Shown: positions 51,905 to 62,399, counted from the first letter of the stretch. The stretch is DNA of 64,000 nt from Myxococcales bacterium (GCA_016794365.1 JAEUKB010000097.1:154268-218267); one strand, 5' to 3'. Numbers and translations are program-made. The notes: generated from the letters alone by a model not told the origin.

Positions 51905-53506
51905 TTACGGCACAGGCTCGAACGCACCAATCGCGACGGCGCTCGACGGACGACTGCGACCATCTAGGTCCATCGTCGGTGCCACGATTCGCTCGCTACT
52001 CACCTCGATCTGAACCGCTCCCGCCGTCTGAATCTGCGGACCTTCCGACACTCCGGGCACCACCGGACGTAGATCGCGCGCAGCTGCATTGCGCAGCGGA
52101 ATCACGCCCATCGGCAACACCACGCTCTGGCCTGTGCTCAGCGCTGGATCGTTGCTGGCGACGTGGCTGATCAGCGCACCGCAGGTTGGATCGACGTAGT
52201 GCTCTTCCGGGCTGGTCAGGAGCTTGCTATCACCGAGGAAGAGCGTGTTCATCAGCACCAAGCGATCTCCGACGGCAACATCACAGAGCACCGACGTAAA
52301 GAACTTGCCCAGCTTGAGCAGCCCGCTCGTCTGATAGATCGTGCTGTTTACCACCGTCGAGCGACGAGTGCTCGCCGACAGAGAGCGCACCCGAATGCCG
52401 CCAAAGCCGTCTTGTCGGAAGTCGCCGTTGTCGGAAAACACGGTGTTGACGACGGAAAAATCGCTTCCGCTGATGTCAATGCCCCGGACGTTGCCCGGAG
52501 CGTCCCCGAGCGCAGTGGCCTTGGGTCCACGACCCAGCCAGCTATCCGTCACCGACAGACGACAGCCAGCCGATGCCGCGATCGCGGTGTCATTGCCCGT
52601 CAGAAACGAACGAATCAGCGACAGCTTGGCTTCTGCACCGGAACACTGCACACCGACGCGATTGCCACGAACATAGACTCCGTCGAGAAACACCGAAGCC
52701 TGGCTCACCGAAAGTCCGTCTTTGAGCTTTGAGCCGCCGATCGTCGCACGCGGTTCGCTCGCAATGCTCGACGGAGACTGATCCGCCAGCGGCCCGATGA
52801 TGTGCAGGACCTGGCCTTTGTGGCTCGTCTGCGTACCGATCTGTAGATCGCCAAAGTCCACCGTCGAGGAGCCCTTGCGCAGCAAGATGTAGCGATGGCT
52901 CGCGTCGAGCTTGGCAATCGCTTGCTTGAGCGAACAGAACGACGGGCCGGTCCCGCTGCACAGATCTTGATCGACAACGAGCACTTGGCTCGACGGCACG
53001 CACGCGCCGCGCGGAATGCCCAAGTCCGCGTCGCTGCCGTCTTTGGCACAGACGCCGGATGCGCACTCACTGTGACGAAGACAAGGACGACAGCCGTAGC
53101 TGCGTGGATCACAGACGGGATTGGCGCTCAGCACGGCGCTCGTCACACCACACTCGCTTGACTCGGCGGCGACATCGCCCGGCGGACGGCACGCGGCACA
53201 GCGACCGTTTACACAGCGAGGCGTGCTCGCACTGCGCGCCTGACACAGCGCATCTTCACCGGGAAAACAGGCACGACAGACCTTGAGATCTCCGTCGCAC
53301 AAAGGGATCGAATCGGCGCAGCTTTGGCTGTCTTGACAGGTCTTGTGGCACTGCTCGATGCCACGTATCTGAACGCACTGCTCACCGCTCATGCACTTGT
53401 CGTCGTCGCCACAAAAGTCAGCGCTCGGCGACACGCAACCGGCAAATACACTCACAAAGCAACCAGCGAGCACAGCGGACAGAGCACGTTTGGCGACAGC
53501 AGACAT
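51905..53506 (-). CDS. Cys-rich lipoprotein with predicted right-handed beta-helix
   Basis: This 533-residue lipoprotein has lipobox FAGC at about residue 23. The first 170 residues contain about 20 Cys in spaced motifs (CGDDDKCMSGEQCVQ, CRPCLRHSECASGVC) typical of myxobacterial surface proteins. The remainder has repeated short strands and SDNGDF/NSTIYQT turns of a pectate-lyase-like beta-helix, and ends DLDGRSRPSSAVAIGAFEP, as in choice-of-anchor Q proteins. AAGGAG stands before the ATG. It probably serves surface binding, and no catalytic residues are identified. Confidence 0.85.
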   Translation of the reverse strand: MSAVAKRALSAVLAGCFVSVFAGCVSPSADFCGDDDKCMSGEQCVQIRGIEQCHKTCQDSQSCADSIPLCDGDLKVCRACFPGEDALCQARSASTPRCVNGRCAACRPPGDVAAESSECGVTSAVLSANPVCDPRSYGCRPCLRHSECASGVCAKDGSDADLGIPRGACVPSSQVLVVDQDLCSGTGPSFCSLKQAIAKLDASHRYILLRKGSSTVDFGDLQIGTQTSHKGQVLHIIGPLADQSPSSIASEPRATIGGSKLKDGLSVSQASVFLDGVYVRGNRVGVQCSGAEAKLSLIRSFLTGNDTAIAASAGCRLSVTDSWLGRGPKATALGDAPGNVRGIDISGSDFSVVNTVFSDNGDFRQDGFGGIRVRSLSASTRRSTVVNSTIYQTSGLLKLGKFFTSVLCDVAVGDRLVLMNTLFLGDSKLLTSPEEHYVDPTCGALISHVASNDPALSTGQSVVLPMGVIPLRNAAARDLRPVVPGVSEGPQIQTAGAVQIEVSSERIVAPTMDLDGRSRPSSAVAIGAFEPVP

Positions 53507-53557
53507 TAGGCCACTCCTTTTGCGGCGACAGAAAGCGCAAAGAGTGGGCGGAACGTA

Positions 53558-55228
53558 TCAGAACTGAATCGAGGTGAGTACCCCAGAGTAGCGGGGCGCA
53601 AAGCTCGGCAGGATCGAGACGCGCTGACTCGGCGGAGAGTAAAAGCGCGGATGGTGCGAAGCGTTGTAGCTCATCCAGATGAGGCCCGAGACAAACGCAG
53701 CACCACCGACGGCCATGAGCGCATAACCAGCGGGTGCGTAGTTCGTCACAAACAAGCAGTCTGCGTCGGTACAGCGACCATCCAGCAGATACAAGCCCAG
53801 TCCGGTTCCTACCGACACAAGCCCAGCGGTCAGAAGCAGCGCCCCCGGCAACAGCGACGGTGGCTTGATCACAACATCGGCGCTGCTGTTTGGACGAACT
53901 TCGACCAAGCGATTGATGCGCAGACCGCGAAAGCTGGTGGCTGTCACCGAGTGAAGCCCGGCGGTGGTCTTGTGCGATGTCTCGATCGCCAGGCCGCGCT
54001 CGGTGAAGCGCTCACCCGAGAGGATCTGGCTATCGACGCTGACGCTGTAGCCGCGCGGAGCCTCAATGCGCAGCGCCGTCAGACGCTGAAGCAGCAGACG
54101 AACCGGCTCCATGTCGCGACGCACTTCGATGTCACGCACCGTCGATTCATACGGCTGCCCCGGCGGAGCCAGCACCTCGACGCGATGCGGACCTTCCGAC
54201 AGCTCCATCACGGGAAACTGCGCACTGACGACCCGGTTATCGACGCGCAGGATCGCATCTTTGGGTTCCCACTCGAAGCGAACCTCGATGGGACGAAGCT
54301 GAAGCTCAACTTGCAGCGACGCGCCGGTCTGCGTCACCGTGACGGGCAAGTCCTGGGCCAAAAAGCCGGGCTTTTCGACGTGAACCGTATAACCACCAAG
54401 AAACAGTCGGATGGGCGAGCGACCGCTGCGCTCTGCTTCGGACAGCTCTCGTGTTCCGCCGCGACTGTCGATGATCTTGATCTTGGCATCGACGGTGCGG
54501 ACATCGAGTCGAAGCTGTGCCGTCAGACGCTGGGTTGCGATCACCAGCTCAACCGCTTCGGAAATCGTGCTCTCTAGCTTGGCTGGATCGCGCTTGCTCT
54601 CTCGCTCTACGTCGGCGGCAATGCCACGCGCAGCGGGATCAAAGATCGACACCGACGCCAGCAGATCTTTCTGACGCGGCGACTGCACGATCACATCGAT
54701 CAGCCGCCACAGGCCAAGCTGCTCGGTAATCGCCATCCGGCACTGATCGTTGCGACAGCCACGCAGCGACGGTTCCCGCGTAAACAGCGCTTCCAGCTTG
54801 CTCGAATCGACCAGGACGTAGCGACGACCTGCCGTCGCGCTGGCTGCTGCATAGGCCGCTTCACACAGACCGCTCGACGAGCCCACGTCACAAGCAACCC
54901 GCACCGCAGCCTGTGGCAGGTTCGATGCTGGTACGTCGATCTTGGGCTCGCTCTTTCCAGCCGCCGTCCCACTTGCTGCACCGCCCGACGCTTGATTGTT
55001 CGCACCTGCGGCAGGCTTTTTGCGCTTATCCGCCGCCCGCGACTTCGATGGTCGCTTGGCTTGTAGCTCAACCGGCGTCGAGAGCAGCAGCACGGTCGCC
55101 AGCAGCGACTGCGTCACGGGGCCAGCCCATGCAAGCACGCGCCCCAGTCGAGAAACAGGACTGGCGGCTTTGACAAAGTGCGCTGACACAGGGTCTAACA
55201 CCGGGGGACTCAAGGGTGAAAGTTCCAT
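53558..55228 (-). CDS. PEGA-domain protein with C-terminal membrane helices
   Basis: This 556-residue protein has an N-terminal hydrophobic segment (AGPVTQSLLATVLLLSTPVE) and a Lys/Ala-rich stretch. A domain following RYVLVDSSKLEALF may be of the TolB-like or CsgG-like type. Several PEGA-like beta units follow (GGYTVHVEKPGFLAQDLPVTV; LSEGPHRVEVLAPPGQPYE). Two helices near the C-terminus (LLPGALLLTAGLVSVGTGLGLYLL; AGYALMAVGGAAFVSGLIW) bracket a Cys pair. PEGA domains are surface or envelope modules. The exact role is unknown. Confidence 0.8.
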   Translation of the reverse strand: MELSPLSPPVLDPVSAHFVKAASPVSRLGRVLAWAGPVTQSLLATVLLLSTPVELQAKRPSKSRAADKRKKPAAGANNQASGGAASGTAAGKSEPKIDVPASNLPQAAVRVACDVGSSSGLCEAAYAAASATAGRRYVLVDSSKLEALFTREPSLRGCRNDQCRMAITEQLGLWRLIDVIVQSPRQKDLLASVSIFDPAARGIAADVERESKRDPAKLESTISEAVELVIATQRLTAQLRLDVRTVDAKIKIIDSRGGTRELSEAERSGRSPIRLFLGGYTVHVEKPGFLAQDLPVTVTQTGASLQVELQLRPIEVRFEWEPKDAILRVDNRVVSAQFPVMELSEGPHRVEVLAPPGQPYESTVRDIEVRRDMEPVRLLLQRLTALRIEAPRGYSVSVDSQILSGERFTERGLAIETSHKTTAGLHSVTATSFRGLRINRLVEVRPNSSADVVIKPPSLLPGALLLTAGLVSVGTGLGLYLLDGRCTDADCLFVTNYAPAGYALMAVGGAAFVSGLIWMSYNASHHPRFYSPPSQRVSILPSFAPRYSGVLTSIQF

Positions 55229-55391
55229 CCCCCGCTCAACGAGGGGGCAGCAAAGTGTATCGTGGAACGCACGCGAAGGAAAGCTAGCAGTCAGAACCGC
55301 AGGCAGCCACGCAGCCGCTTTCCCGTGCTCCTTCTATTTTGCGCTTTTCTGGGTGGATTCGCATCTGTAGGACGAAGTACAAACAAGGGCT

Positions 55392-56114
55392 GTGACCAAG
55401 CTTCGCAACAAGCACTATTACGATGAGTTTTCCGCCACTTACGAGCGGCACAGGCACGACGGCTATCACGCGTTCATCGACGAGCTAACCACCGACCTGG
55501 TTCGTCGCTACATCACTCCAACCACCAAGCTGTTAGAGGCTGGCTGCGGCACCGGGCTGATCCTCAACCGCTTGGTTCCCCACGCGAAGGTTGCCGTCGG
55601 TGTGGATCTATCGTCCGGCATGCTGCGTCATGCGGCGGCACGAAACCTACAGGTGGTGCAAGGTTCCGTCACCGATCTGCCGTTTGCCGATGAGTCCTTC
55701 GATCTCGTCTGTTCCTTCAAAGTGCTCGCGCACGTCGAACAGATTCAGCGAGCGATGAGCGAGCTGTCTCGTGTGCTCCGTCCCGGCGGTTATCTACTGA
55801 CGGAGTTTTACAACACTCTGTCGCTGCGTTACCTGATCAAGCGGCTCAAGCGTCCGACGGCGATCTCTACATCGGTCAACGATGAAGCGGTCTACACGCG
55901 CTACGACTCGCTCGAACAAGTGCGATCGTATCTGCCAAGCAACGTCCAGGTCGAAACCGTACACGGCATTCGGGTGGTGACGCCATTTTCGCAAGCACAT
56001 CAGTGGCCGGTGGTCGGCGATGCGCTGCGCCTGGTCGAACGACAAGCCGCTGTCCTACCAGGCGTTCGTCGCTTGGGCGGATTCATGCTGGTGGTGTCCA
56101 AAAAGCAAGGCTAG
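55392..56114 (+). CDS. Class I SAM-dependent methyltransferase
   Basis: This 240-residue Methyltransf_11-type enzyme starts at GTG 55392. Motif I is LLEAGCGTGLILNRL (about 46-60), the acidic end of strand 2 is VGVDLSSGML, motif post-II is QGSVTDLPFADESFDLV, and motif IV/V is SRVLRPGGYLLTEFYN. The family covers small-molecule and lipid methyltransferases such as UbiE, and the substrate is not predictable. It is monocistronic and ends before a strong hairpin. Confidence 0.92.
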   Translation: MTKLRNKHYYDEFSATYERHRHDGYHAFIDELTTDLVRRYITPTTKLLEAGCGTGLILNRLVPHAKVAVGVDLSSGMLRHAAARNLQVVQGSVTDLPFADESFDLVCSFKVLAHVEQIQRAMSELSRVLRPGGYLLTEFYNTLSLRYLIKRLKRPTAISTSVNDEAVYTRYDSLEQVRSYLPSNVQVETVHGIRVVTPFSQAHQWPVVGDALRLVERQAAVLPGVRRLGGFMLVVSKKQG

Positions 56115-56205
56115 CCCCGACAGGATTTCGCCCATTTCGGTCAATTTCGTTCAAATTTGGCTGATTTTGGCTGAATTCGGAAGAAGACAGGCTGGTGTGA
56201 GATCT

Positions 56206-56236
56206 CAATAAGAGGCATTTGATACGCCTCTTATTG
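56206..56236. terminator. Bidirectional terminator-like hairpin
   Basis: Eleven-base arms CAATAAGAGGC and GCCTCTTATTG pair perfectly around a nine-base loop. It lies between convergent genes that end at 56114 and 56246. The AT-rich outer stem end could serve as U-tract in either direction. Confidence 0.72.
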
Positions 56237-56245
56237 ACTTGCTGG

Positions 56246-57721
56246 TTAGCGACGGAGCAGCGCGCGCATGGCGTCCGCCAGCGCATCGTAGCCAACAGCC
56301 TGAGTGCCCAGCGCCAAGCGAAGATCTTGTGCGATCTGCGCCAAGACCTCGATGGCGGGCTGCTTGGCATGCAGTCCCAGCTTGATCCGATGTGCGATCA
56401 CCGCTTCAGCCAGCGCTTGCGTTACATCTTTGCCGCCTACTCTGCTCACGCCGCTTCTGCCTGCGCTGACCTTGGACTCTGCTTTGCTGTCCGTTTTCGC
56501 GTCGCCCTTGGTTGCAGCCGGAGTCTCTGGCTTGACGACTTTGGACTCTGCTTTGCTGACTGTTTTGGAATCGACTTTCCCGCTCAACGCAGACTTGTCT
56601 GATCGGATCGACAGCGACGAAGGTGCAGGTTTTTTGAGCCCAGTTTTTTGCTCTGCTTTGGCCGCATCCGCGAGCGCTTTCGCCTTGGCTTTGGCCGCAC
56701 GACGCTCTTCCAGCAGCGTGGTCAGCTTGGGGAACCACTCACTCGGAACCAGCCACGCACGCGACTCCACCAAGCGAATGTCGCCCCCGCTCACATGAAG
56801 GTTCTTGCCAAGCTCGTCCGGCGTCATCTTCAAGAGCGCGCGCTGCCTTTCCAGCCAGATTCCGTCCAGCTGCGACATACGCGGCAACCGCGACGCAGCC
56901 TTCGCTTCCTCCAGCGTCAGAAGACCCAGCTTCAGCAACCTAGGAATCCAGCGCAGCGGAAGTCGAATGTTGTGACGCTCCAGCGCATACAGTTCTGCTT
57001 CCGTGCTCTGAAGTTTTTGGATCAGCGTCTGCATCCGCACTGCTTTTTCGTAGCGACGCTCGCGGAGCCAGCGACCGTGATACAGCTGCGTCGGCTGACC
57101 GGGATTGGAAGTCAGCGGCTCTCGCTGGGACATGGTCGATGGTGCCACTTCCTGTTGGCTCACATCTCCCACTCGCGCTTCCGGAGGAGCCGCCGCGTCC
57201 ACCACATCAACCACGACAACTGCATCCACCGCAGGTGCTGCGGATGGCGCAGATTCAGCCGCAGGTACAGTCCCAGAGACGACCGCAGGATCCTGTGCAG
57301 CCACTGCGATCGCAGGCACAACCACGGCCTCTGCTTCCGCAACAATCACCTCTGCTGCACGCGATTCCGTGACAGAAGAAACCACCGCTGATTCCACCAA
57401 CTGGACCGTCGCTGGCTCGGTCACAACAGGAGTCACAGCTTCTGCCACTTGTGGGGCACTCTGTTGTCCGACTGATTCCGTCGCGACAGAGACTTCGATC
57501 GGAATCCGAAATCCCAGCGTACGCAGGGCAGGAAGCCACTCCACAGGGACAGGTTGCCGACGCCACTCGATGGTATGGACACGGCTTTCTGTCGATCCCA
57601 GCTTGGTGGCCAGCGCCTTGCGTCCGACGGCGATCCGCTCGCGCTCTTTGCGCAACCATCCGCCTTCGAGTGCGTCGATAGATGTATTCCGCTCAGGGTT
57701 CTGCTCGGGCTGCTGCGACAT
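56246..57721 (-). CDS. Unknown protein with three HTH-like repeats
   Basis: This 491-residue cytosolic protein has three related segments of about 50 residues, at about 20-70, 218-268 and 285-330. Each follows the scheme W-L-R/E-x-x-R..., then LxxKLxSTES/AELY, then VP/LP-x-x-WxPxLxxLG. The first resembles an XRE/Cro helix-turn-helix. Between the first and second lies an Ala/Val-rich linker, and a Lys/Ser-rich tail (KTDSKAESK) precedes a helical C-terminus. I recognise no family. It might be a nucleoid-associated or regulatory protein. Confidence 0.75.
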   Translation of the reverse strand: MSQQPEQNPERNTSIDALEGGWLRKERERIAVGRKALATKLGSTESRVHTIEWRRQPVPVEWLPALRTLGFRIPIEVSVATESVGQQSAPQVAEAVTPVVTEPATVQLVESAVVSSVTESRAAEVIVAEAEAVVVPAIAVAAQDPAVVSGTVPAAESAPSAAPAVDAVVVVDVVDAAAPPEARVGDVSQQEVAPSTMSQREPLTSNPGQPTQLYHGRWLRERRYEKAVRMQTLIQKLQSTEAELYALERHNIRLPLRWIPRLLKLGLLTLEEAKAASRLPRMSQLDGIWLERQRALLKMTPDELGKNLHVSGGDIRLVESRAWLVPSEWFPKLTTLLEERRAAKAKAKALADAAKAEQKTGLKKPAPSSLSIRSDKSALSGKVDSKTVSKAESKVVKPETPAATKGDAKTDSKAESKVSAGRSGVSRVGGKDVTQALAEAVIAHRIKLGLHAKQPAIEVLAQIAQDLRLALGTQAVGYDALADAMRALLRR

Positions 57722-57985
57722 CGTTCATCCTTGAACAGAGCCCATCTGTGTCACCACCCTCAGTCTGTGCAACCAACAGGAATCAGATTCCGATTGGCCC
57801 ACTACGCGACTGATTCCCCCGTGTGAGCGCGTGATCCAGATGGGTATTTAGACACAGATTATCTTTTCTACACCCTGCGCGGAAGCCCTGTTTTTTGTTT
57901 AGGAATCGAGTGTCTGTTCCGGCCTCTTCAGCGGGATGGAGGACCGTGTACGCTGCTGTCTGTCAGACGGATGAAAGCCTCTTCA

Positions 57986-59035
57986 TCACAGTACAGCGGG
58001 ATGCTTGCGACGCTTCCAAATGAAGGCATCCACAATGTAGTGATGAACGGTCAAGCTGAGCGATAGCAGAATCGCAGTAGGAATCACGCTCTGCGCATAG
58101 AAGCGATCGATACGCTCTCCCAAACGAAGGACCAGCGCATACGCAGGTGTCGCGATCAGAAGACAGGTCAGATAGTACAGCGCTGCTCGACGGAAACCAG
58201 GCTGCGAAAGCCAGGACAGGGCACGAGTGTTTGGATCGACTCCGCTGGCAAAACGTCGCCGATTGAACAGCCAAACAAACATCAAGTACTGCACGTTATG
58301 CCAGACGTTTACAAGCAGCCAGCCTGAGCTGATGTCTTCGATCAAGATGTAGCCACCCAGATAGATTCCTACATGAGAAAGCATATACAGCGTGTGTCCT
58401 AACGCGAGCTGTCCTCGTCGATACGCTGCGATGCGCGTATAGCCAAAGTACAGCCAAAGCAGCGTCGAACAGAGACACGCACAGACCGTCACCTCTACTG
58501 AGATGGAAGGAAGCCACAGCTGCTGATACAGGAACTCTGTTGGCTGCTGCGTACAGCGATGCAGAAGTCCCCACAAAGGAACCGACCACAGCGTGATCTC
58601 CGACAGCCACACCGGATCCCATGATAGTCCGACTGCGCGATGACGATACTGCTGCGTGATTCCCCAGCTCTGCCGAACGGTATGAAAGAACTGTCCGAAG
58701 AAATACAGCGTGTACAGTCCCGTCAGTCCGTAAGTCCGTCCCATTCCATACAGACAGACAAAGACGAGCGGTGGCAAAAGAACAGCCATGCGCCAGTTGC
58801 GTACGCGATCAATCGGAGTCCCCAGCAAGTTGGTGTAGGTCGCCACCAAGTGGTCATAACCAAACAGCCAGGTATGCACGGTGAGCATCGTCACAAACAG
58901 CGCAGGCCAGATCACGGTGATCCCGGACATCACGCTCCCAAGCAGCACGATTCCGAAGATGAAAAAGAGATCAAAGAGAGGATCTTTTAGCCATCCCGTA
59001 GTCGGAAGCTGCCGCAGAAAAGGAGCCATCTTCAT
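57986..59035 (-). CDS. Polytopic membrane protein with conserved His motifs
   Basis: This 349-residue protein has about nine transmembrane helices. Striking motifs are GYDHLVATYTNLLG, GQFFHTVRQSWGI, NVWHNVQYLMFVWLFNRRRF and TVHHYIVDAFIWKRRK. These place His residues at membrane faces, as in membrane di-iron or carotenoid-type enzymes, but I do not recognise a characterised family. It overlaps no neighbour. A small secreted-protein gene lies seven bases upstream on the same strand, so the two may be co-transcribed. Confidence 0.8.
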   Translation of the reverse strand: MKMAPFLRQLPTTGWLKDPLFDLFFIFGIVLLGSVMSGITVIWPALFVTMLTVHTWLFGYDHLVATYTNLLGTPIDRVRNWRMAVLLPPLVFVCLYGMGRTYGLTGLYTLYFFGQFFHTVRQSWGITQQYRHRAVGLSWDPVWLSEITLWSVPLWGLLHRCTQQPTEFLYQQLWLPSISVEVTVCACLCSTLLWLYFGYTRIAAYRRGQLALGHTLYMLSHVGIYLGGYILIEDISSGWLLVNVWHNVQYLMFVWLFNRRRFASGVDPNTRALSWLSQPGFRRAALYYLTCLLIATPAYALVLRLGERIDRFYAQSVIPTAILLSLSLTVHHYIVDAFIWKRRKHPAVL

Positions 59036-59042
59036 CGTCTGT

Positions 59043-59324
59043 CTACGTCACCACCGGAACCAGCGGACGCTTGGACGGAAGCTGCTGGCACTCTTTGTGA
59101 TCTCCTTTGTCTACGCACTCTACGTTTTCGTGGGAATGATCACAGTCTGCTGAAGTCTTACAGCGCTCTCCCAGCTTGGCTTTGTTGGGATCAGGAGGCG
59201 GACGCTTGGCATGCGATGCCTTGGGAGGAGGCGCTTCATCTGCCCGTGCCAGCGACGGTGAAATCGACATCGTACAGAGCGTTACACAGGCCACAAAGCC
59301 AGCCCGAAGACAGAGACGGAACAT
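59043..59324 (-). CDS. Small secreted Cys-rich protein
   Basis: This 93-residue protein has a signal peptide (GFVACVTLCTMSISPSLARA, cleavage about residue 28). It continues with a Pro/Lys-rich linker and a four-Cys motif GERCKTSADCDHSHENVECVDKGDHKECQ similar to those in myxobacterial surface lipoproteins. AGAGGAG precedes the ATG. It is probably a periplasmic or secreted disulfide-bonded domain of unknown role, co-transcribed with the downstream membrane protein. Confidence 0.82.
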   Translation of the reverse strand: MFRLCLRAGFVACVTLCTMSISPSLARADEAPPPKASHAKRPPPDPNKAKLGERCKTSADCDHSHENVECVDKGDHKECQQLPSKRPLVPVVT

Positions 59325-59450
59325 GAGAACTCCTCTTGTTGGTTGATGTTGTCGCAGCAGCGTCTATGCACACTACGATCGATAGATTCGACTCGCATGC
59401 TGCTGCGAAATTTCAACGCACAACATGCGCTTGGGTTTCAGATCGAGTCG

Positions 59451-60350
59451 TTATTTGGTCACATCCAAGACAAACGCAGCGAGCTTGTCCGACACTTGAT
59501 CTGATGCGCTATTTAACCGCAGCACCATGTCTGCGTGATCGTGATCGGACAGCTCAAAAGAGCGAGCAGGAATGCCCAGCTTTGCGACTTTCTCGACGGC
59601 ATCGTAGCCAGCTTGACGAACAAACGGATGATCTTTTTCCGCCCACAGGAGCAGCAAAGGAGGCATCTTCCCAGACATCTGAAAGAGCGGAGACAGACTC
59701 TGCTGCGACTCCTTTGTCATCCCAAAATGACGCTGCGTGACTTCCTGATTGAACGCGGCATCTTGCTGGCTGGCCATCCGAACGATGTCGAGCACTCCCG
59801 AGATCGAAATACAGCCACGCAGCTGCGATCCTGAAGGTAACTTGAGCCGCTCTGCATCGACGCACAGCGAGTACACAAGGTGTCCTCCCGCAGAAAATCC
59901 AGCCAGCACCAGCCGCTGCGGATTCCATCCATATTCGCCAGCGTGAGTAGCGACAAAACGGACTGCATCCCTGACATCAGAGAGCTGATCAGAAAGCGAA
60001 GCAGAAGGAAGCAGTCGATAGCTGGGAATCGCTACGCTGATGCCACGCTTGGCCAGCGCGACTCCGATGTTGCCATGCAGTCCGGTAAACGCCTGATGGT
60101 AGCGCCGATCCTGGTTGCGCCAGAAGCCTCCGTGAACGAACACCACGACGGGAACATCGCGCTTATCACGCGGCAGATACAGATCGAGCTGCTGCTTGGG
60201 ATCTTGGCTTTCAGGAACGTAAGGAAGGTCTTGCAGAATCCGAACCTGCTTCTCTGCTTCATGAATTCGCAGACCGGGACAGCCAGACAGCAGACAGATT
60301 CCGAGCGCAAACACACTACTCTGCTGCTGCCACATCCTGCGCGTCATCAC
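59451..60350 (-). CDS. Alpha/beta-hydrolase lipoprotein (BD-FAE/kynurenine-formamidase-like)
   Basis: This 299-residue esterase-type hydrolase has lipobox LLSGC at about residue 24. The oxyanion motif is HGGFWRNQDRR (about 74-84), the nucleophile elbow GFSAGGHLV (about 150-158), and the acid/His region WAEKDHPFV...SDHDHADMV follows near residue 275. HGGFW plus GFSAGGH is characteristic of carboxylesterase/arylformamidase relatives. It is probably lipid-anchored, hydrolysing an ester or amide outside the cytoplasm. Confidence 0.92.
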   Translation of the reverse strand: MMTRRMWQQQSSVFALGICLLSGCPGLRIHEAEKQVRILQDLPYVPESQDPKQQLDLYLPRDKRDVPVVVFVHGGFWRNQDRRYHQAFTGLHGNIGVALAKRGISVAIPSYRLLPSASLSDQLSDVRDAVRFVATHAGEYGWNPQRLVLAGFSAGGHLVYSLCVDAERLKLPSGSQLRGCISISGVLDIVRMASQQDAAFNQEVTQRHFGMTKESQQSLSPLFQMSGKMPPLLLLWAEKDHPFVRQAGYDAVEKVAKLGIPARSFELSDHDHADMVLRLNSASDQVSDKLAAFVLDVTK

Positions 60351-60423
60351 AGGCTCAAACCACAGCCGATCGGAATCGAGCTGTCTCGAAATGTGCGGCG
60401 AAAAGTAGGAACCATGTACGCCA

Positions 60424-62358
60424 CTAGAACACCGGCGCCATCAGATCTTCCTTCTTCTTCTTCCCTTTGTCCTTGGCGGGCTTGCTGTCCTTCGGCTCTT
60501 TGATCGCCTTGCTGTCCTTCGGTTCCTTCGTCGCGCTGCCCTTGCCTTCCTTTGGCTCTTTGGGCTCTTTGACCGTCTTGCCTTCCTTCGGCTCTTTGAC
60601 CGTCTTGCCTTCCTTCGGCTCTTTGGGTTCCTTGCTCGCTTTGCCTTCCTTCGGCTCTTTTGCGGCAACCGGATCGGTCTTCTTTGGCGTCGAAACCGTA
60701 CCTTGTCCGTTTTCTGTAGGCGCAGGCTCTGGCTCTTTTGGCTGCTTCGCCAGATTGATCTCGAGGTTCTGATCCTCTGTCGTCGCGAGCTGCCGACTTT
60801 CGTCCTGATAACCCGGCGCGGAAATCTTCAGGCTGACCGGCCCGCTGTCCTTTTTCACCGTGAACGTATACGGCGCTTTGTGCTGCTCTTTTCCGTCGGG
60901 ACTGATCTGCTCGATCTCTGCATCGGCGGGCTCTGTCTTGACCGAGATCTTGATCTGAGACACCACCTTCGGAGTCGCAACCACCGTCGGTCCATTCCCA
61001 CGCAGCGCCTTCACTGTCACCATGCTCATCGAACCGAGCAACATCGCGGAAGCAAATCCGATCAGAACCGACGCAGGCTTCCGTCGCTTCGCAGACGCTT
61101 CTCCTGAAGCGCCTGATAGCGTTGTGGATCGCGCTCCCGATTGAGCCGCCGGACTGTTTGCAATCTCCACCGGAGCCGCTGGCTGCGCAGGCATCACCGA
61201 CGAAGCCATCGGATTTCCGCCCGACTGCATCTGTCCCAAAGGCAGCGTCTGCATCATGCTCGACGCCATCGGGTTTCCCGACATCATCCCAGGCTGCATC
61301 ACTCCTGATGCCATCGGATGACCTGAGCGCTGCGCCTGCTGCATCTGCTGCTGCATCTGCTGCTGCATCTGCTGTTGTTGCATTTGCTGCTGCATTTGCA
61401 TCTGCTGCATTTGCTGCATCTGCATCTGCTGCTGCCACGCTTGCTGCTGCTGCCACGCCTGCTGTCCGTACTGCCCCGGATTGGACATGCCCGCCGTCGG
61501 CATCATCGATGCAGGCATCACCGCGCTCTGTCCGCCTGCCCGCATCATTCCGCTCTGACCCGGATTCAGCATCCCAGGAATCGGACCGCTCGGCATCATC
61601 GCCGCAGACATCACCACCGACGCACTCCCCGGCAGAGGCACCGGACCCGACGCACGCGGCGCAGGCTGTCCCGCCATCCACGCTTGGTAGTGCGGCATCG
61701 GGTCCACCAGCGCGAGCTGCATGTCGTTCATCGACTGAAAGCGCTCTTCCCTCTTTTTGCGAAGGCAGCGCATCACGATCGCTTCCAGTTCCGGCGGAAT
61801 GTTCTGATTGATCGTACGCGGAGGATCCGGCTCTCTCGTCAAGTGCGCGACGAGCACTTCCCCAAAGCCTTCGCCCGGGAACGGTACTTTTCCCGTCAGC
61901 AGCTCGTACATCACGATGCCGAGCGCATAAATATCGGCACGATGATCGATGTTGCCTTTGCCGTCGCACTGCTCCGGGCTCATGTACGTCGGAGTCCCGA
62001 TCACCATGCCGGTGCGCGTCTTTTGAGACATCGCTCCGTCTTCAGTGGTGAGCTTCGCAATACCAAAGTCGAGCAGCTTCACATAGTTGCGATCACTCGG
62101 CCTCGCAACGAGAAAAATATTTTCTGGCTTGAGATCCCGGTGAACCACGCCCTTTGCGTGACTGGCCGACAGCGCCGAGCAGCACTGCGCCAAGATGCTC
62201 ACGCTCTCTCGAATGGTGACGCCTTCCCGACGCATCCGCGCCGACAGGCTCTCACCGTCGAGGAACTCCATCATGATGTACTTGAAGGTCGTTCCATCGA
62301 CGGTAGATTCCCCGAAGTCAATGATGTCAACGATGTTCGGATGGTTGATATCATTCAC
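60424..62358 (-). pseudogene. Ser/Thr kinase lacking its N-terminal lobe
   Basis: The 644-residue frame starts at a GTG inside subdomain IV (NDINHPNIVDIIDFGE). It contains HRDLKPENIF, DFGIAK, GTPTYMSPEQ and the rest of the kinase C-lobe, then a Gln/Met-rich region, a membrane helix (IGFASAMLLGSMSMV), a PEGA-like domain and a Lys-Glu-Pro repeat tail. The frame stays open upstream to TGA near 62477 but never shows the Gly-rich loop or catalytic Lys. The last recognisable kinase sequence is VVTRFFNEAKA at about 62391. A break, insertion or deletion near 62400 has removed the first 60-80 residues, so activity is unlikely. Confidence 0.8.
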
Positions 62359-62399
62359 CGCCTTGGCTTCGTTAAAGAAGCGCGTGACGACGGGAATCC

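Noticed and set aside
60347..61969. Very long Asp/Ala/Gly-rich open frame on the minus strand across the kinase gene
   Set aside because: It is a frame shift of the kinase coding region, which has clear motifs; the composition is low-complexity and without any domain.
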